Assembly (NCBI GenBank): GCA_024408235.1
Contig: JAKSVF010000008.1
Span: forward strand, 1 to 57,198
Direction of reading: 5' to 3'
Origin: Bacilli bacterium
Lineage (GTDB): Bacteria > Bacillota_I > Bacilli_A > RFN20 > CAG-826
DNA: 57,198 nt
The position numbers and the translations under genes are program-made. Below the pieces are notes generated by a model that saw only the letters and a program-made list of their open reading frames with translations, did not search any database and was not told where the DNA came from. Shown here in pieces: positions 1-9,500 of the stretch; the first letter of the stretch is position 1, and every line of letters begins with the position of its first letter.

Positions 1-96
1 TGTTTTATGTTCAAATACTAATCTGATTCGTTCTTTTATCTTATAAGACGCATTAAACGCATGAGAACGCATACACACTCGTGCGTGGAATATAGT

Positions 97-126
97 AAAA
101 AGAAAACGGGCCGTTTGCGCGACCCG
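97..126 (-). terminator. Intrinsic terminator of the exported-protein pair
   Basis: A 7-bp GC-rich stem (107-113 with 120-126, one G-U pair) with a 6-nt loop is followed on the minus strand by a run of U's interrupted by one C. It lies 4 nt past the stop codon of the large exported protein. Positions 1-96 show no gene I can support. Confidence 0.85.
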
Positions 127-130
127 CTAA

Positions 131-1963
131 TCAGGATGTTTCTATTCGAGGAGGGAATTTATCTGTTGTTGTCTGTTTCACTCCAACAGTTGCTGAAGCA
201 GAAATACTATCAACTATTCCAGGTCTAGATGTGTAGTAATAGACATGTGTTGAGTTTTGTATGTCATCCATGTTAAATAGCATGAATTCATCAGACTGGG
301 TACTAAAACTTGTCATCAACATAACATGGTTTGGATGATAATTAGGATCGGTGAAATCGGGAAGAAACACTCCATTTAATTTATACACATAATCAAGATT
401 TTTCAAAAATGCAGTTGCGGTTGATGGGCCTCCGCTTTCACTTGCGCCCGGGAGGTATAAGAAGACAAATCCAGGTTCGGTATTTGTTGTCGATGTTGTC
501 GATGGCGCACCTATACAGTATTCGTATCCTTCATCGATCTCGGTTTGGTCAATTTCAATATCATAATACATAACATCACTGTTTCCGGGGAATCCTCCGT
601 TCTTGTAGAATGATAGAGTTATTTCGTCCCGTTGATTCTTGCTCGGAATAGAGGTGCCGTTTCTTTTATAACGATAAATTGATGTGTATCTTGTGCCAGA
701 CATGTTATCACATGTAAACGAAATGGAACATGTGCCAGGGTTCTTCGGTTTAAACCATATGCAGTTTTTAGGAATTGTCATCGTTTCCCCGGTGGATAAG
801 TTAACGGTATTTGGGTTGGATGGATCCGGCCTTACGTTTTTTTGTTGGACCAAAACTTTTGATTGAAGCCCATTATCGCTAAGGTATTTATAATTATCCC
901 AGAACTCTTTTTTTACTATTGAGTAATCCAATTGATTTTGAGATGCGTTTATATTGTTGGTTTTTGTGATGCTAACTGGAGAAGTAGGAATGTGTGAAAA
1001 TGACAGCGATCCATTGTATTTGTAAACAATTCCAAGTGATTGTGATCGAACATTAAGTGCACCAGATATAAAAGCACTGTCTTTAGCAGACTTTGGTACA
1101 ACGACTGTTTGCGACGATGTAAGATAAGTGCCACTTGTAGTGGTGATATTTAACTCATTTGGGTTGATCTTCAATGAGCCGCCTTCCTCCGTATCGCTCG
1201 GGATGTCTTCCCACTTTACTTTGTCGCCAATTTTGCCGACGAGAGAAGCTTCAGACTCATAAGAATACGTACCAAGAGGATCGACGGCTTTGAAAGACAT
1301 TTTTCCATTTTTAACACCGATATTTTGGGTTGTTGAGTTAGAGTAACCAGCTATCAAACCGACTTTTGAGGCGGTGACATGGCTTGTTACTTCTATATTT
1401 TCCAGGTAGAAATTTCGTACCTCGCCTTTTCTATCGCCTTCTTGCTCTATTGCGCCAAAGAAACCAACATATCTATTCGTATCGGCATCCCCTGTAACTG
1501 CCGGTTTTTCTTTCCAGTCATTTGGGTCCGAAGAAACCCAGACATTCTGGAAAACCGATCCATTACCGTCAAAAACACCCTTAAATGGATGCGTCTCTGT
1601 TCCGATTGGCGGGACAGCGCCTGTTCGACCGGAATTACCGTCAAGCTTTCCGGCAAAATCGATTGTAACAGGATTTCCATTAGCATCAGCCGCTTTGAAA
1701 TAAGTTTTGTACTCATCAAAAGCGCCTCTTTGTTGAAGCCAGGCAAGGTTATAAACGTGAACGGGTTGTGTGAGTCTATATGGGTTATTCTCTGTACCAT
1801 CTCCACCAGCAAAGTAGTTTGAAACCGTGCTAGCCTGCCAGTTTGAATTAGAAAAGTCATCGACTGTATCAAACCAGGCGATCGATAAGGCCAATGAAAG
1901 GACACAAGCTCCTGCAAGGGTGGCGCTTAAAATGGCAGGGAGTCCAAATCTATGCTTAAGCAT
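131..1963 (-). CDS. Large exported protein with SipW-like leader and GLUG-like repeats
   Basis: 610 residues, function not recognised. The N-terminus has a basic start (MLKHR), a hydrophobic segment at about residues 8-30 and then an SIAWFD sequence, resembling the leader class processed by SipW-type signal peptidases in Bacillota. Residues about 60-230 carry 'NPYRL', 'PFKGVFDGNG' and 'VGFFGAI/VGLIAGYSNS' stretches, the pattern of GLUG-type repeats in surface adhesins and autotransporter-like beta-solenoid proteins. The remainder is rich in Thr, Ser and Asn and contains no catalytic motif I recognise; no LPXTG sorting signal is seen. The start overlaps the end of the upstream exported protein by 8 nt, so the two are surely co-transcribed and probably translationally coupled. 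It is probably an extracellular matrix or surface component; that role is inference from its leader and partner. Confidence 0.7.
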   Translation of the reverse strand: MLKHRFGLPAILSATLAGACVLSLALSIAWFDTVDDFSNSNWQASTVSNYFAGGDGTENNPYRLTQPVHVYNLAWLQQRGAFDEYKTYFKAADANGNPVTIDFAGKLDGNSGRTGAVPPIGTETHPFKGVFDGNGSVFQNVWVSSDPNDWKEKPAVTGDADTNRYVGFFGAIEQEGDRKGEVRNFYLENIEVTSHVTASKVGLIAGYSNSTTQNIGVKNGKMSFKAVDPLGTYSYESEASLVGKIGDKVKWEDIPSDTEEGGSLKINPNELNITTTSGTYLTSSQTVVVPKSAKDSAFISGALNVRSQSLGIVYKYNGSLSFSHIPTSPVSITKTNNINASQNQLDYSIVKKEFWDNYKYLSDNGLQSKVLVQQKNVRPDPSNPNTVNLSTGETMTIPKNCIWFKPKNPGTCSISFTCDNMSGTRYTSIYRYKRNGTSIPSKNQRDEITLSFYKNGGFPGNSDVMYYDIEIDQTEIDEGYEYCIGAPSTTSTTNTEPGFVFLYLPGASESGGPSTATAFLKNLDYVYKLNGVFLPDFTDPNYHPNHVMLMTSFSTQSDEFMLFNMDDIQNSTHVYYYTSRPGIVDSISASATVGVKQTTTDKFPPRIETS

Positions 1964-2684
1964 TTGAACCTCCTACGATTTTGAAACTGATATCATTGTA
2001 ATATGTGATTGGTGATGGGTTGTTATTTCTAAGGTTGTTTATGTATTCGATGACACGGTCGTTGTACTGCATTATGACATAGGTGATATTAAGCCCAACA
2101 ACAGCATCGATATCGATAATGCTTATTCTCATCTGCTTTTGAACGGAACCGTTTTGAATTGATACGAACGATGTGGTAGTGGTAGCGTTTATCGTTCCTT
2201 CTGTAAAGGCGGTAGGATCTATTTCTGAGGCGATTGTACCCGCTCTAAATTCAACGCAATTACTGATGTGGTCATCATCTTGGTCCACTATTTCAGCATC
2301 GGAATGGAAAGTTTCCCCGCAAGTAACTTCGATTTGGAAGCGATCAGCGACCGAACTCTTGAATTCAATTCTAAGCGCCAATGCTTTTTCATATTCGTTA
2401 TAGTCAATGTTTGAAGGGTCGAATCTAGGGAGTGTATAGCTCTCATTATTAACGAAAGTGTATGAATCTCCAGAAATCTTGCTGACAGAATATGCCTTCA
2501 TTTTGGTGCCATAGATTTCCTGGGCAACCGCAACAACTTCGTTTACTCCGTTATCAACAGCATTGCTTGCAGTGAACCATGCAATCGTGGAAAGAATCAT
2601 CGCAAAAGCTACACTCATCGAGAGAAGCGCCATTGCAAGTACACCTCTAGAATTTAAAGATTTAATCTTTCCACCCTTTTTCAT
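1956..2684 (-). CDS. Exported protein with SipW/TasA-type leader
   Basis: 242 residues. A basic N-terminus (MKKGGKIKSLNSR) is followed by a hydrophobic stretch at about residues 14-35 ending in STIAWFTAS, close to the SipW-cognate signal peptides of TasA and camelysin-like fibre proteins (family knowledge). The mature part is acidic, lacks recognisable catalytic residues and ends without a membrane anchor. It overlaps the next gene by 8 nt; the two share the xSxIAWF leader motif and are probably secreted by the same peptidase, but no sipW homologue lies in this window. There is no Shine-Dalgarno sequence: a TAAAAT hexamer ends 7 nt before the ATG, so the message may be leaderless. Function in biofilm or matrix is inferred only. 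Confidence 0.7.
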   Translation of the reverse strand: MKKGGKIKSLNSRGVLAMALLSMSVAFAMILSTIAWFTASNAVDNGVNEVVAVAQEIYGTKMKAYSVSKISGDSYTFVNNESYTLPRFDPSNIDYNEYEKALALRIEFKSSVADRFQIEVTCGETFHSDAEIVDQDDDHISNCVEFRAGTIASEIDPTAFTEGTINATTTTSFVSIQNGSVQKQMRISIIDIDAVVGLNITYVIMQYNDRVIEYINNLRNNNPSPITYYNDISFKIVGGSNA

Positions 2685-2691
2685 GCGTTAC

Positions 2692-2697
2692 ATTTTA
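2692..2697 (-). promoter_or_regulatory. Candidate -10 box (TAAAAT) of the exported-protein pair
   Basis: TAAAAT on the minus strand is separated from the ATG by 7 nt (GTAACGC). No Shine-Dalgarno sequence intervenes and no convincing -35 box is visible, so this is suggestive of a leaderless start rather than proof. Confidence 0.35.
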
Positions 2698-2739
2698 GAA
2701 CATTTTGTTCGTTAGACATAACTAATATAATGCAAACAT

Positions 2740-2766
2740 TAAAAAAAGACGGAATTAGTTCCGTCT
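2740..2766 (-). terminator. tyrS intrinsic terminator
   Basis: An 8-bp stem AGACGGAA/TTCCGTCT (2747-2754 with 2759-2766) with a 4-nt loop is followed by seven T's on the minus strand, 21 nt beyond the tyrS stop. Confidence 0.92.
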
Positions 2767-2786
2767 ATTAATGTATTGCTATTCTT

Positions 2787-4004
2787 TTACTTCAAAACAA
2801 CTTTCTGGAAGACTTTTTTGCCCTTTTTGATTTTGACGCCTTCTCTTAATTCATCTCTAGTGAATGAAAGTGCGATGTCAGAAACCTTAACGTCGTTGAC
2901 TGCTACGCCGTTACCCTGAATCAGCTTTCTAGCTTCGGTTTTTGATGTACAAAGCCCAGATAAGACTAAACAATCGATTAGTGTAATCTTGCCATCAACG
3001 AGGTTTTCCTCTGAGAGTTCAAAGGTAGGCATATTATCGCTGTTGCCGGTGAAGAGCGCTCTTGCCATATCTCTAGATTTGATTGCCTCTTCTTCGCCAT
3101 GGACTAATGCAGTTAATTCAAACGCAAGAATCTCTTTCTTTTCATTGATTCTAGAGCCATCCCAGTTCTCCATTTCTTTGATTGTGTCGAGAGGGATGAA
3201 TGTGAGCATCTTTATGCATTTCATGACATCAGCGTCGTCGATGTTTCTCCAATACTGGAAGAATTCGAATGGTGAGGTCTTATTTGGATCAAGCCATACA
3301 GCACCTGATGCAGTCTTTCCCATCTTCTTTCCTTCGGAATTGAGGAGAAGTGTTATCGTCATAGCAAATGCATCATGTCCTGTTTTCTTTCTGATTAATT
3401 CTGTTCCGCCAAGCATGTTTGACCACTGATCGTCGCCACCGAATTCCATGTTACAGCCGTAGTGGGTGTGGAGGTAGTAGAAGTCGTATGACTGCATGAT
3501 CATGTAGTTGAATTCAAGGAAAGACAATCCTCTTTCCATTCTCTGTTTGTAGCATTCAGCTCTAAGCATGTTGTTAACGCTGAAACATGCTCCAACTTCT
3601 CTTAAGACATCGATGTAGTTGAGTTTTAGTAACCAGTCTGCATTGTTGACCATGATTGCGTCATCTGGTCCGAATTTGATGAATCTCTGCATCTGCTTGT
3701 AGAAGCAATCGCAGTTGTGCTGGATTGTTTCTGGTGTAAGCATGCTTCTCATGTCAGTCCTACCTGAAGGATCGCCGATATATCCGGTACCTCCTCCGAT
3801 TAAGACGACAGGCTTATTTCCTGCTAACTGAAGTCTTCTCATTAAGCAAAGGGCCATAAAATGGCCGACATGCAATGAATCTGCTGTTGGATCGAATCCA
3901 ATATAGAATTTTGCGCCACCTCTGTTGATGAGGTCTCTAATCTCAGTCTCATCTGTGACCTGAGCGATTAATCCACGCTCTTGTAACTCTTCATAAACAC
4001 CCAT
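2787..4004 (-). CDS. tyrS: Tyrosyl-tRNA synthetase
   Basis: 405 residues, the usual length for bacterial TyrRS of the TyrS type. It charges tRNA-Tyr with tyrosine in the cytosol. The class I signature HVGH is at residues 45-48 after the conserved GFDPTADSL segment, and the second signature is the KMGKT loop near residue 230 (KMSKS equivalent). The tyrosine-pocket region YDFYYLH and GGDDQWSN is conserved, and the last ~65 residues form an S4-type RNA-binding domain. The ATG at 4004 has a good AGGAG-type ribosome site. The gene stands alone between its terminator and a T-box leader that reads tRNA-Tyr charging, so expression should rise when tyrosine is short. Confidence 0.97.
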   Translation of the reverse strand: MGVYEELQERGLIAQVTDETEIRDLINRGGAKFYIGFDPTADSLHVGHFMALCLMRRLQLAGNKPVVLIGGGTGYIGDPSGRTDMRSMLTPETIQHNCDCFYKQMQRFIKFGPDDAIMVNNADWLLKLNYIDVLREVGACFSVNNMLRAECYKQRMERGLSFLEFNYMIMQSYDFYYLHTHYGCNMEFGGDDQWSNMLGGTELIRKKTGHDAFAMTITLLLNSEGKKMGKTASGAVWLDPNKTSPFEFFQYWRNIDDADVMKCIKMLTFIPLDTIKEMENWDGSRINEKKEILAFELTALVHGEEEAIKSRDMARALFTGNSDNMPTFELSEENLVDGKITLIDCLVLSGLCTSKTEARKLIQGNGVAVNDVKVSDIALSFTRDELREGVKIKKGKKVFQKVVLK

Positions 4005-4024
4005 ATGTGTTCTCCTTCTGGGAC

Positions 4025-4287
4025 AAAATAAAACGTCCCCTGATGTAGAGGACGAATTTCTCGTGTTACCACCTCATTTTAAGTTAGGCTCACACCTAAC
4101 TCCTTAGCATCTAATCTATGGTGATTAGACATCCGCTGTATCGGGCGGCCCCGGCGATTGCAGCTCCAGAATGTAATTCGCAAACACGTCATGTAATCCT
4201 TTCAGCATCCGGATTCTCTCTAGACATGATTATGTGTTCGCTACTCGGTTTCCTTCATAGCCTGGCAATATATTATCACTTCTTTCC
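4025..4287 (-). promoter_or_regulatory. T-box riboswitch leader of tyrS (Tyr specifier)
   Basis: Read on the minus strand, the leader has the Stem I distal signature (AGAGAG then GGATGCTGAAA), a T-box core AGGTGGTAACACG at about 4062-4075 and an intrinsic terminator (7-bp stem, 4034-4040 with 4048-4054, followed by TTTTATTTT). The likely specifier codon is UAC (4173-4175) followed by A, a few bases before a GGAGC segment, which matches tyrosine. Uncharged tRNA-Tyr should pair with the specifier and the T-box bulge and stabilise the antiterminator. A second UAC at 4193-4195 is a less likely specifier by position. The leader explains the whole 384-nt gap between tyrS and the response regulator together with the divergent promoters. 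Confidence 0.93.
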
Positions 4288-4293
4288 GCTCTA

Positions 4294-4323
4294 TGTATCT
4301 AATTTGGATTTATTTCGTGTCAA
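4294..4323 (-). promoter_or_regulatory. tyrS leader promoter
   Basis: A perfect -35 TTGACA (4318-4323, minus strand) lies 18 nt before a weak -10 GATACA (4294-4299), placing the transcript start close to the predicted 5' end of the T-box. It sits back to back with the promoter of the response regulator. Confidence 0.55.
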
Positions 4324-4337
4324 AAAACACGATTTTG

Positions 4338-4367
4338 GTGACAAAATATATGAAAATGCCTGATAAT
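4338..4367 (+). promoter_or_regulatory. Promoter of the two-component operon
   Basis: GTGACA (4338-4343) and GATAAT (4362-4367) each match the sigma-A consensus in 5 of 6 positions with an 18-nt spacer. Transcription would begin near 4374, which rules out the start codons further upstream and supports the ATG at 4389 for the response regulator. Confidence 0.6.
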
Positions 4368-4388
4368 TGTATTCAATTATTAACACGT

Positions 4389-5093
4389 ATGAAAATTGCT
4401 TTTGTTGACGACGAAGACAGCGTCCTTGTGTCTTATAAGGATTTTTGCGCTAGGTACACACTAGAGAATAACCTGCCAATTGAATGTAGGTATTTTTCAA
4501 GTTCTCTCGAGTTTATCGAGACTTTTAAAGGTGGTTATGACGCAATATTCTTTGATATTGAAATGCCTGGAATAAATGGTATGGAGGCTGCAAACATAAT
4601 CAGGGCTAAAGATGAAAATGTGATTATCATATTTGTTACAAATATGGCTCAATATGCTATTGATGGATATAAGGTCTCTGCGCTTGACTTTATTTTGAAG
4701 CCTTTTGACTACTCGGATTTTTCGCATGAGATAGATAAAATCAGGAGAAACACAAAGTCCTATTCGAAAGAGTTTGTTTGGATTAATAAGTCTAAGCCAC
4801 GTAAGGTGTATTTTGCTGAAATCTTATATATTGAATCTGTGGCGCATGACATTCACGTTAAGCTGTTCAATCAAAGCGAGATAGTGTTTAGAGGTTCATT
4901 ATCTTCTTTCGAAGGGGAACTCGGGTCTGATAGTTTCATTAGAATGTGTAAATCTTACATTGTTAATGCTGATCATGTTAAATCTGTTATCGGTGAGGAG
5001 TTGGTTATGGATGATGGATCGAAACTTTATATCCCAAGTAAGAGGAAAACCGAATTTATGAAGGCGCTAAACAAAGCGGTTGGTATCAGATAA
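4389..5093 (+). CDS. LytTR-family response regulator (AgrA/ComE-like)
   Basis: 234 residues from the ATG at 4389; two earlier in-frame ATGs lie in or before the promoter, and this start gives a proper MKIAFVDDED receiver N-terminus. The receiver domain spans about 1-120, with acidic residues D7/D8, phospho-acceptor D56 (FFDIEMPG) and K104 (FILKPFD). The C-terminal half is a LytTR DNA-binding domain (segments YIESVAHDIHV and FIRMCKSYIVN). Family members bind DNA upstream of quorum-sensing or competence genes after phosphorylation. It overlaps the histidine kinase gene by one base (TAATG), so the two form one system. No Shine-Dalgarno sequence precedes it. No agrB- or agrD-like gene is seen nearby, so the signal is unknown. 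Confidence 0.9.
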   Translation: MKIAFVDDEDSVLVSYKDFCARYTLENNLPIECRYFSSSLEFIETFKGGYDAIFFDIEMPGINGMEAANIIRAKDENVIIIFVTNMAQYAIDGYKVSALDFILKPFDYSDFSHEIDKIRRNTKSYSKEFVWINKSKPRKVYFAEILYIESVAHDIHVKLFNQSEIVFRGSLSSFEGELGSDSFIRMCKSYIVNADHVKSVIGEELVMDDGSKLYIPSKRKTEFMKALNKAVGIR

Positions 5094-6367
5094 TGTACTC
5101 GATTCTTTTGCCGGGAATGCTTTCCTATTTCATTGAAATGTACGTCTTCTCTTTTGTCGTGTTTTTCGACAAGAAGAAAAGGTCGCTTTTTCCACTTAGG
5201 GTCTTTGTCGGACTTGTACTAGGGGTTCCGCTTGCATTCGTTCCGTCCAAATTGATGTTGGGTGATGTAAATATCATGTTCCTTTTGGTATGCATATATG
5301 TCGGATTGATTTTTGTCGCTACCTTCTCTTTAAAGCCATTGAATTATTTTTTCAATATGATAACAGCGATGGCTGCTCAACATTTGACCTGGAATATATT
5401 TTGTCTTTCATACGAGATGATAAAAGGTTTAATTCTCGTTGATTTTGCCTTTGTTCTATGGATGTATATCCTAATTTATATAGTCTCTGTCGCCATTACT
5501 GTTATTATTCGCCATTTCTTTTTCGGTAATTACGAAATCGAAAAAGTGGATACGATCTCACTGGTTTCGGGATTCTGTTTCATGATCGTTTGTCATGTTA
5601 TTTCTAATACAATCCATGCTTGGTCATTTCATTTAAGACTATATACAATCATCTCCGCCATATATGTTTTGATGATTCAGTCTGGCGTCTTCAATTACCG
5701 TAAAAAAGAGTTGGAAGCAATCAAACTTGAAATGGAGAATGCTCAACTTGAATTATTGATCAGCCATCAGGCGAAGAATCAGGAAACTATTAAGCAAAAT
5801 CTTGAACTTATTAACGGAAAGTACCACGACATCAAAAAACAACTTGCCGTTATCAAAGAGTCCAATGACGCGATAAAGGCAGAGTGTATATCCGATATAG
5901 AGAAGAACATTGCCGAATATGACAACATTGCAAGGACCGGGAATGAGATGCTCGACGTCGTTTTAACACAGAAGAGCATGTTCTGCGCCTCTGCCCACAT
6001 TAAGTTTACTTACATTGTTGATGGTTCGTCTGTTTCTTTTATGAACAAGAACGATTTAAGCGCTCTATTCTTAAATATGCTCGATAACGCCATCGAATCT
6101 GTAATCAAAGAAGAAGAGGGCAATAGGATAATCAAATTGAATGTCGTAAAGAAGAAGGGGTTCCTTATCATAAAACAAGAGAATTACTGCAGTGCTTCTA
6201 TTGAGTTCAAGAATGGTTTGCCGGTATCGAAAAAAGAGAATAAAGAAGAACATGGATACGGAGCTAAGTCTATCTCGTTCATAGCTTCGAAATATTCAGG
6301 AAACGTTACATTTGACTACACTGAAAATATTTTTTCAGTAAATATATTGATACCATTAATGCCTTAA
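5093..6367 (+). CDS. Sensor histidine kinase, AgrC-like (GHKL ATPase)
   Basis: 424 residues. The first ~200 are hydrophobic, with about six membrane segments, followed by a coiled linker (KKELEAIKLEMENAQLELL). The phospho-acceptor is probably H245 (YHDIKKQL), a sequence typical of AgrC/ComD-class kinases. The ATPase domain at about 310-424 shows an N box (NKNDLSALFLNMLDNAIES) and a G box (HGYGAKSISFIASKYSG). It sits in the membrane and should phosphorylate the response regulator whose stop codon overlaps its start. In known relatives the ligand is a secreted peptide; none is evident here. The next gene is a GH3 enzyme 140 nt downstream with its own strong ribosome site, so regulation of that gene is possible but unproven. 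Confidence 0.9.
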   Translation: MYSILLPGMLSYFIEMYVFSFVVFFDKKKRSLFPLRVFVGLVLGVPLAFVPSKLMLGDVNIMFLLVCIYVGLIFVATFSLKPLNYFFNMITAMAAQHLTWNIFCLSYEMIKGLILVDFAFVLWMYILIYIVSVAITVIIRHFFFGNYEIEKVDTISLVSGFCFMIVCHVISNTIHAWSFHLRLYTIISAIYVLMIQSGVFNYRKKELEAIKLEMENAQLELLISHQAKNQETIKQNLELINGKYHDIKKQLAVIKESNDAIKAECISDIEKNIAEYDNIARTGNEMLDVVLTQKSMFCASAHIKFTYIVDGSSVSFMNKNDLSALFLNMLDNAIESVIKEEEGNRIIKLNVVKKKGFLIIKQENYCSASIEFKNGLPVSKKENKEEHGYGAKSISFIASKYSGNVTFDYTENIFSVNILIPLMP

Positions 6368-6507
6368 TTTTTTATGGCAATAAATCAGCATTTGGGGACA
6401 TAAGCAACACAATAAAGTTGGTTTCTACTAATATGTAAGTGCTTCCAAAAAACAGTTCTATTTTCCAAATTTTGTTTTTTTGGATGTTTTGGAATAGGAG
6501 GAAACAT

Positions 6508-9500
6508 ATGGCAAAACCAAAACTTTGGCGTGGTTTGATGGTTCTTGGCGGATTTGCTATTGCTGCTTCAGTCACAGCTGCAACTCTCATGGAATACTAT
6601 CGTGATCCTCTCGACCAGTTACTCGGCACTCAGAGTGTTAAGACCACTTATGAGACAATCGAAGATGGCGAGAATCATGAAGATCCTTGGAACTTCAAAT
6701 CAAATTTTAAGACAGCGAAAGAGGCTCATGACGGCTTCAAAGAATTCGCATTGAAAGAAGGGGATGAAGCATTTGCTCTTTTAAAGAATAAGAATGAAGC
6801 GCTTCCTATCAGCAAGACACAGAAGATCACTCTTCTCGGTTTAAGGTCCTACGCTGCTATCTATGGCAATACAGGCGGATCAATTGCAGATAAAGTAACT
6901 GTTGAAGATGGCAATAGAATTTATGAGGCGTTCAAAGATGAAGGATTCGAAATCAACCCTTCAATGCTCGCAACATATAAAGCTTATTGCGATACTCTCA
7001 CTTGGGGCGGAAAAGGCTTTGGAGCTGTCCCTCCTGGTTATTCAGAATTAAATGTTGCTGATAGAGTAGAAGAATTAAGCAAGTCAGAACTCTCAGCAAT
7101 CAACCCTGAGTACGAGAAAGATTTCGGTACATACGACACTGCCGTTGTTGTTCTTGGTAGAATTGGCGGTGAATCAGTTGGATATACAAAATCAGAACAG
7201 CCTACTGCTACGAGAACAATTATGGGCATTTCTGATGAAGAAAAAGAAATTCTCTCACTTGCAAAAGAAAAGTTTAAAAAGGTCATCGTTCTCATCAACT
7301 CAACACAGGTCATGGAGTTCAGCGAACTCAAAAACGATGATGGAATCGATGCGATCATGTGGATTGGATATCCTGGCGCTTATGGATTCCATGGTGTTGC
7401 TAGAAACCTTAATGGAACAGTTAATCCATCTGCACATTTAGGTGATTTCTTCCCTACAAACGGATTAACAGCACCTGGCATGCAGTCAATGGGCAATGTA
7501 CCTTGGGCAAACGCAAGTGACTTTGATAAAGCTGCAAACGTCAACGGCTATCTCGTTGAAGCGGAAGGTATTTATACTGGCTACCGCTATTACGAATCAA
7601 GATATGCAGATATCGTCAACGGAGTTACTGGAGCAAGCAACGCAAAGGCGGGTACATACACAGACGGCACAGGAAAGCTTGCTAAAGTCGATGGTACTTG
7701 GAACTATCTCAATGAGACAAATTATCCATTCGGACACGGCTTAAGCTACACAACATTCACCCAGACATTAGATTCAGTCTCTATCAAGGGTGATAAGAGA
7801 ACGGCTGAAGTCAAGGTTACAGTTAAAAATACAGGTAGCCGTGCCGGTAAATCAGTTGTTCAGCTCTATGCTCAAGCGCCATATACAGAATATGACAAAG
7901 AGCACGGAGTTGAGAGATCTGCTATTCAGTTAATGGATTTTGAAAAGACAAAACTTCTTGAACCTAATGAATCTCAGACCATCACGATGAACGTTGATAT
8001 GGAGAACCTCGCTGCATACGACAACGACACCGCAAAGACATTCATTGTTGAAGGTGGAAAACATTACTTTGCAATTGGCGATGATTCCCATGATGCATTA
8101 AATAACATCCTTGCTAAGCAGGGAAAGACAACAGCTCACGGCATGACTGCAAACGGTGACGCATCAAAGGTCTATGAATGGGACTGGGGAGGAGGCGTCG
8201 ATGCAAAGACATTCTCAGTTTCAGAAACAGGAACAGAAATCACTAACCACTTAAGTGACGGAATCTACTCCATGGATCTAAACACATTCATGCCAGGAAC
8301 TGTCACATATCTCACAAGAAAAGATTGGAACGGTACATTCCCTAAAGAATATGCCGGATTAGAAGCCAAGAACGCAGATTTAGTAAAAGCGTTAGGAAAC
8401 GACATCATTACCCTTAAGACAAACGATGATACATCAGCCTATAAATGGGGAGTTAAGAATGATATCCAGTTAAAGGACATGAAGGGTGCAAAATGGGATG
8501 ACGAAAGATGGGAAACATTGATTGATGAAGTCTCGATTACCGAATTCCTCGATTTCGCTTCACACGCATTCCATCATATACAAGAAATACCATCTGTCGG
8601 ATATGCAGGAAATGACGCAGACGACGGACCTGGCGGATCTGATACACACTACTTCGAAAACGGATTCTATCAGGGCGTCCAGTATTCAGAAGCAGACTCA
8701 ACTCCATATAAAGGCATGGGTTCTAGAGTTGCACCAGCACAGCAGAACCTCGCATACACATGGAATAAGGAACTCGCTTATGAAAATGGCCAGATAATCC
8801 TTGGAGAATCTTCACTTGTCTTCAACCTCCCAATCATGATTGGTCCAGGCGCTAACTTACACCGTCATGGATATAATGGACGTGGTGGCGAATACTATTC
8901 AGAAGATCCAATCCTCTCAGGATATATTGGCTCAGCCTCTGTCCAGGGTGCTCAGGAGCTTGGATGTATCATCAACATCAAGCACGCAGCATTCAACGAT
9001 CAGGAAATCAATCGTTCTGGCGTTGCTGTCTTCATGGAAGAACAGAAAGCGCGTGAGCTTGAATTAAGAAACCTCAAACAGTTATTTGTCGGAGGCGGAA
9101 AACCAGCAAGCTTTGTTGCTGATGAAACAAAATCAGAAACATACACGGAAGGCGCTCTTGGTGTCATGACCTCTTATAACAGAATCGGTGCTGTTGCATC
9201 TTCTGCAAACAGAGGAGTCATGGTTGACATTATGCGTAATGAATGGGGCTTCAAGGGATATAACGTTACTGACTTTACAGGTGTTTCCCTCAAGGCTGCA
9301 CCAAAAGAATCAATTATGGCAGGTACAACCGCATTCTGTGGATTCGGTTCGCCATCACTTGATTACTGGTCAGAAGAAGTCTTATCAAAAGACACTGAAA
9401 TGTGTGCTGCAATCAAAGAAGATATCAAGTACGTCTTATATCCTCTCGCAAATTCAAACGCTTTGAATGGTCTCAACTCTAATGTCATCATTCACCGCGA

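Noticed and set aside
4118-4363. An 81-codon plus-strand frame upstream of the response regulator
   Set aside because: It runs antisense through the tyrS T-box and both divergent promoters; its product resembles nothing and the RNA structure explains the conservation-like features.
6439-6507. A longer N-terminus for the permuted GH3 starting at 6439
   Set aside because: It would place TAGGAGG inside the gene and precede the natural membrane-anchor N-terminus; the site serves the ATG at 6508.
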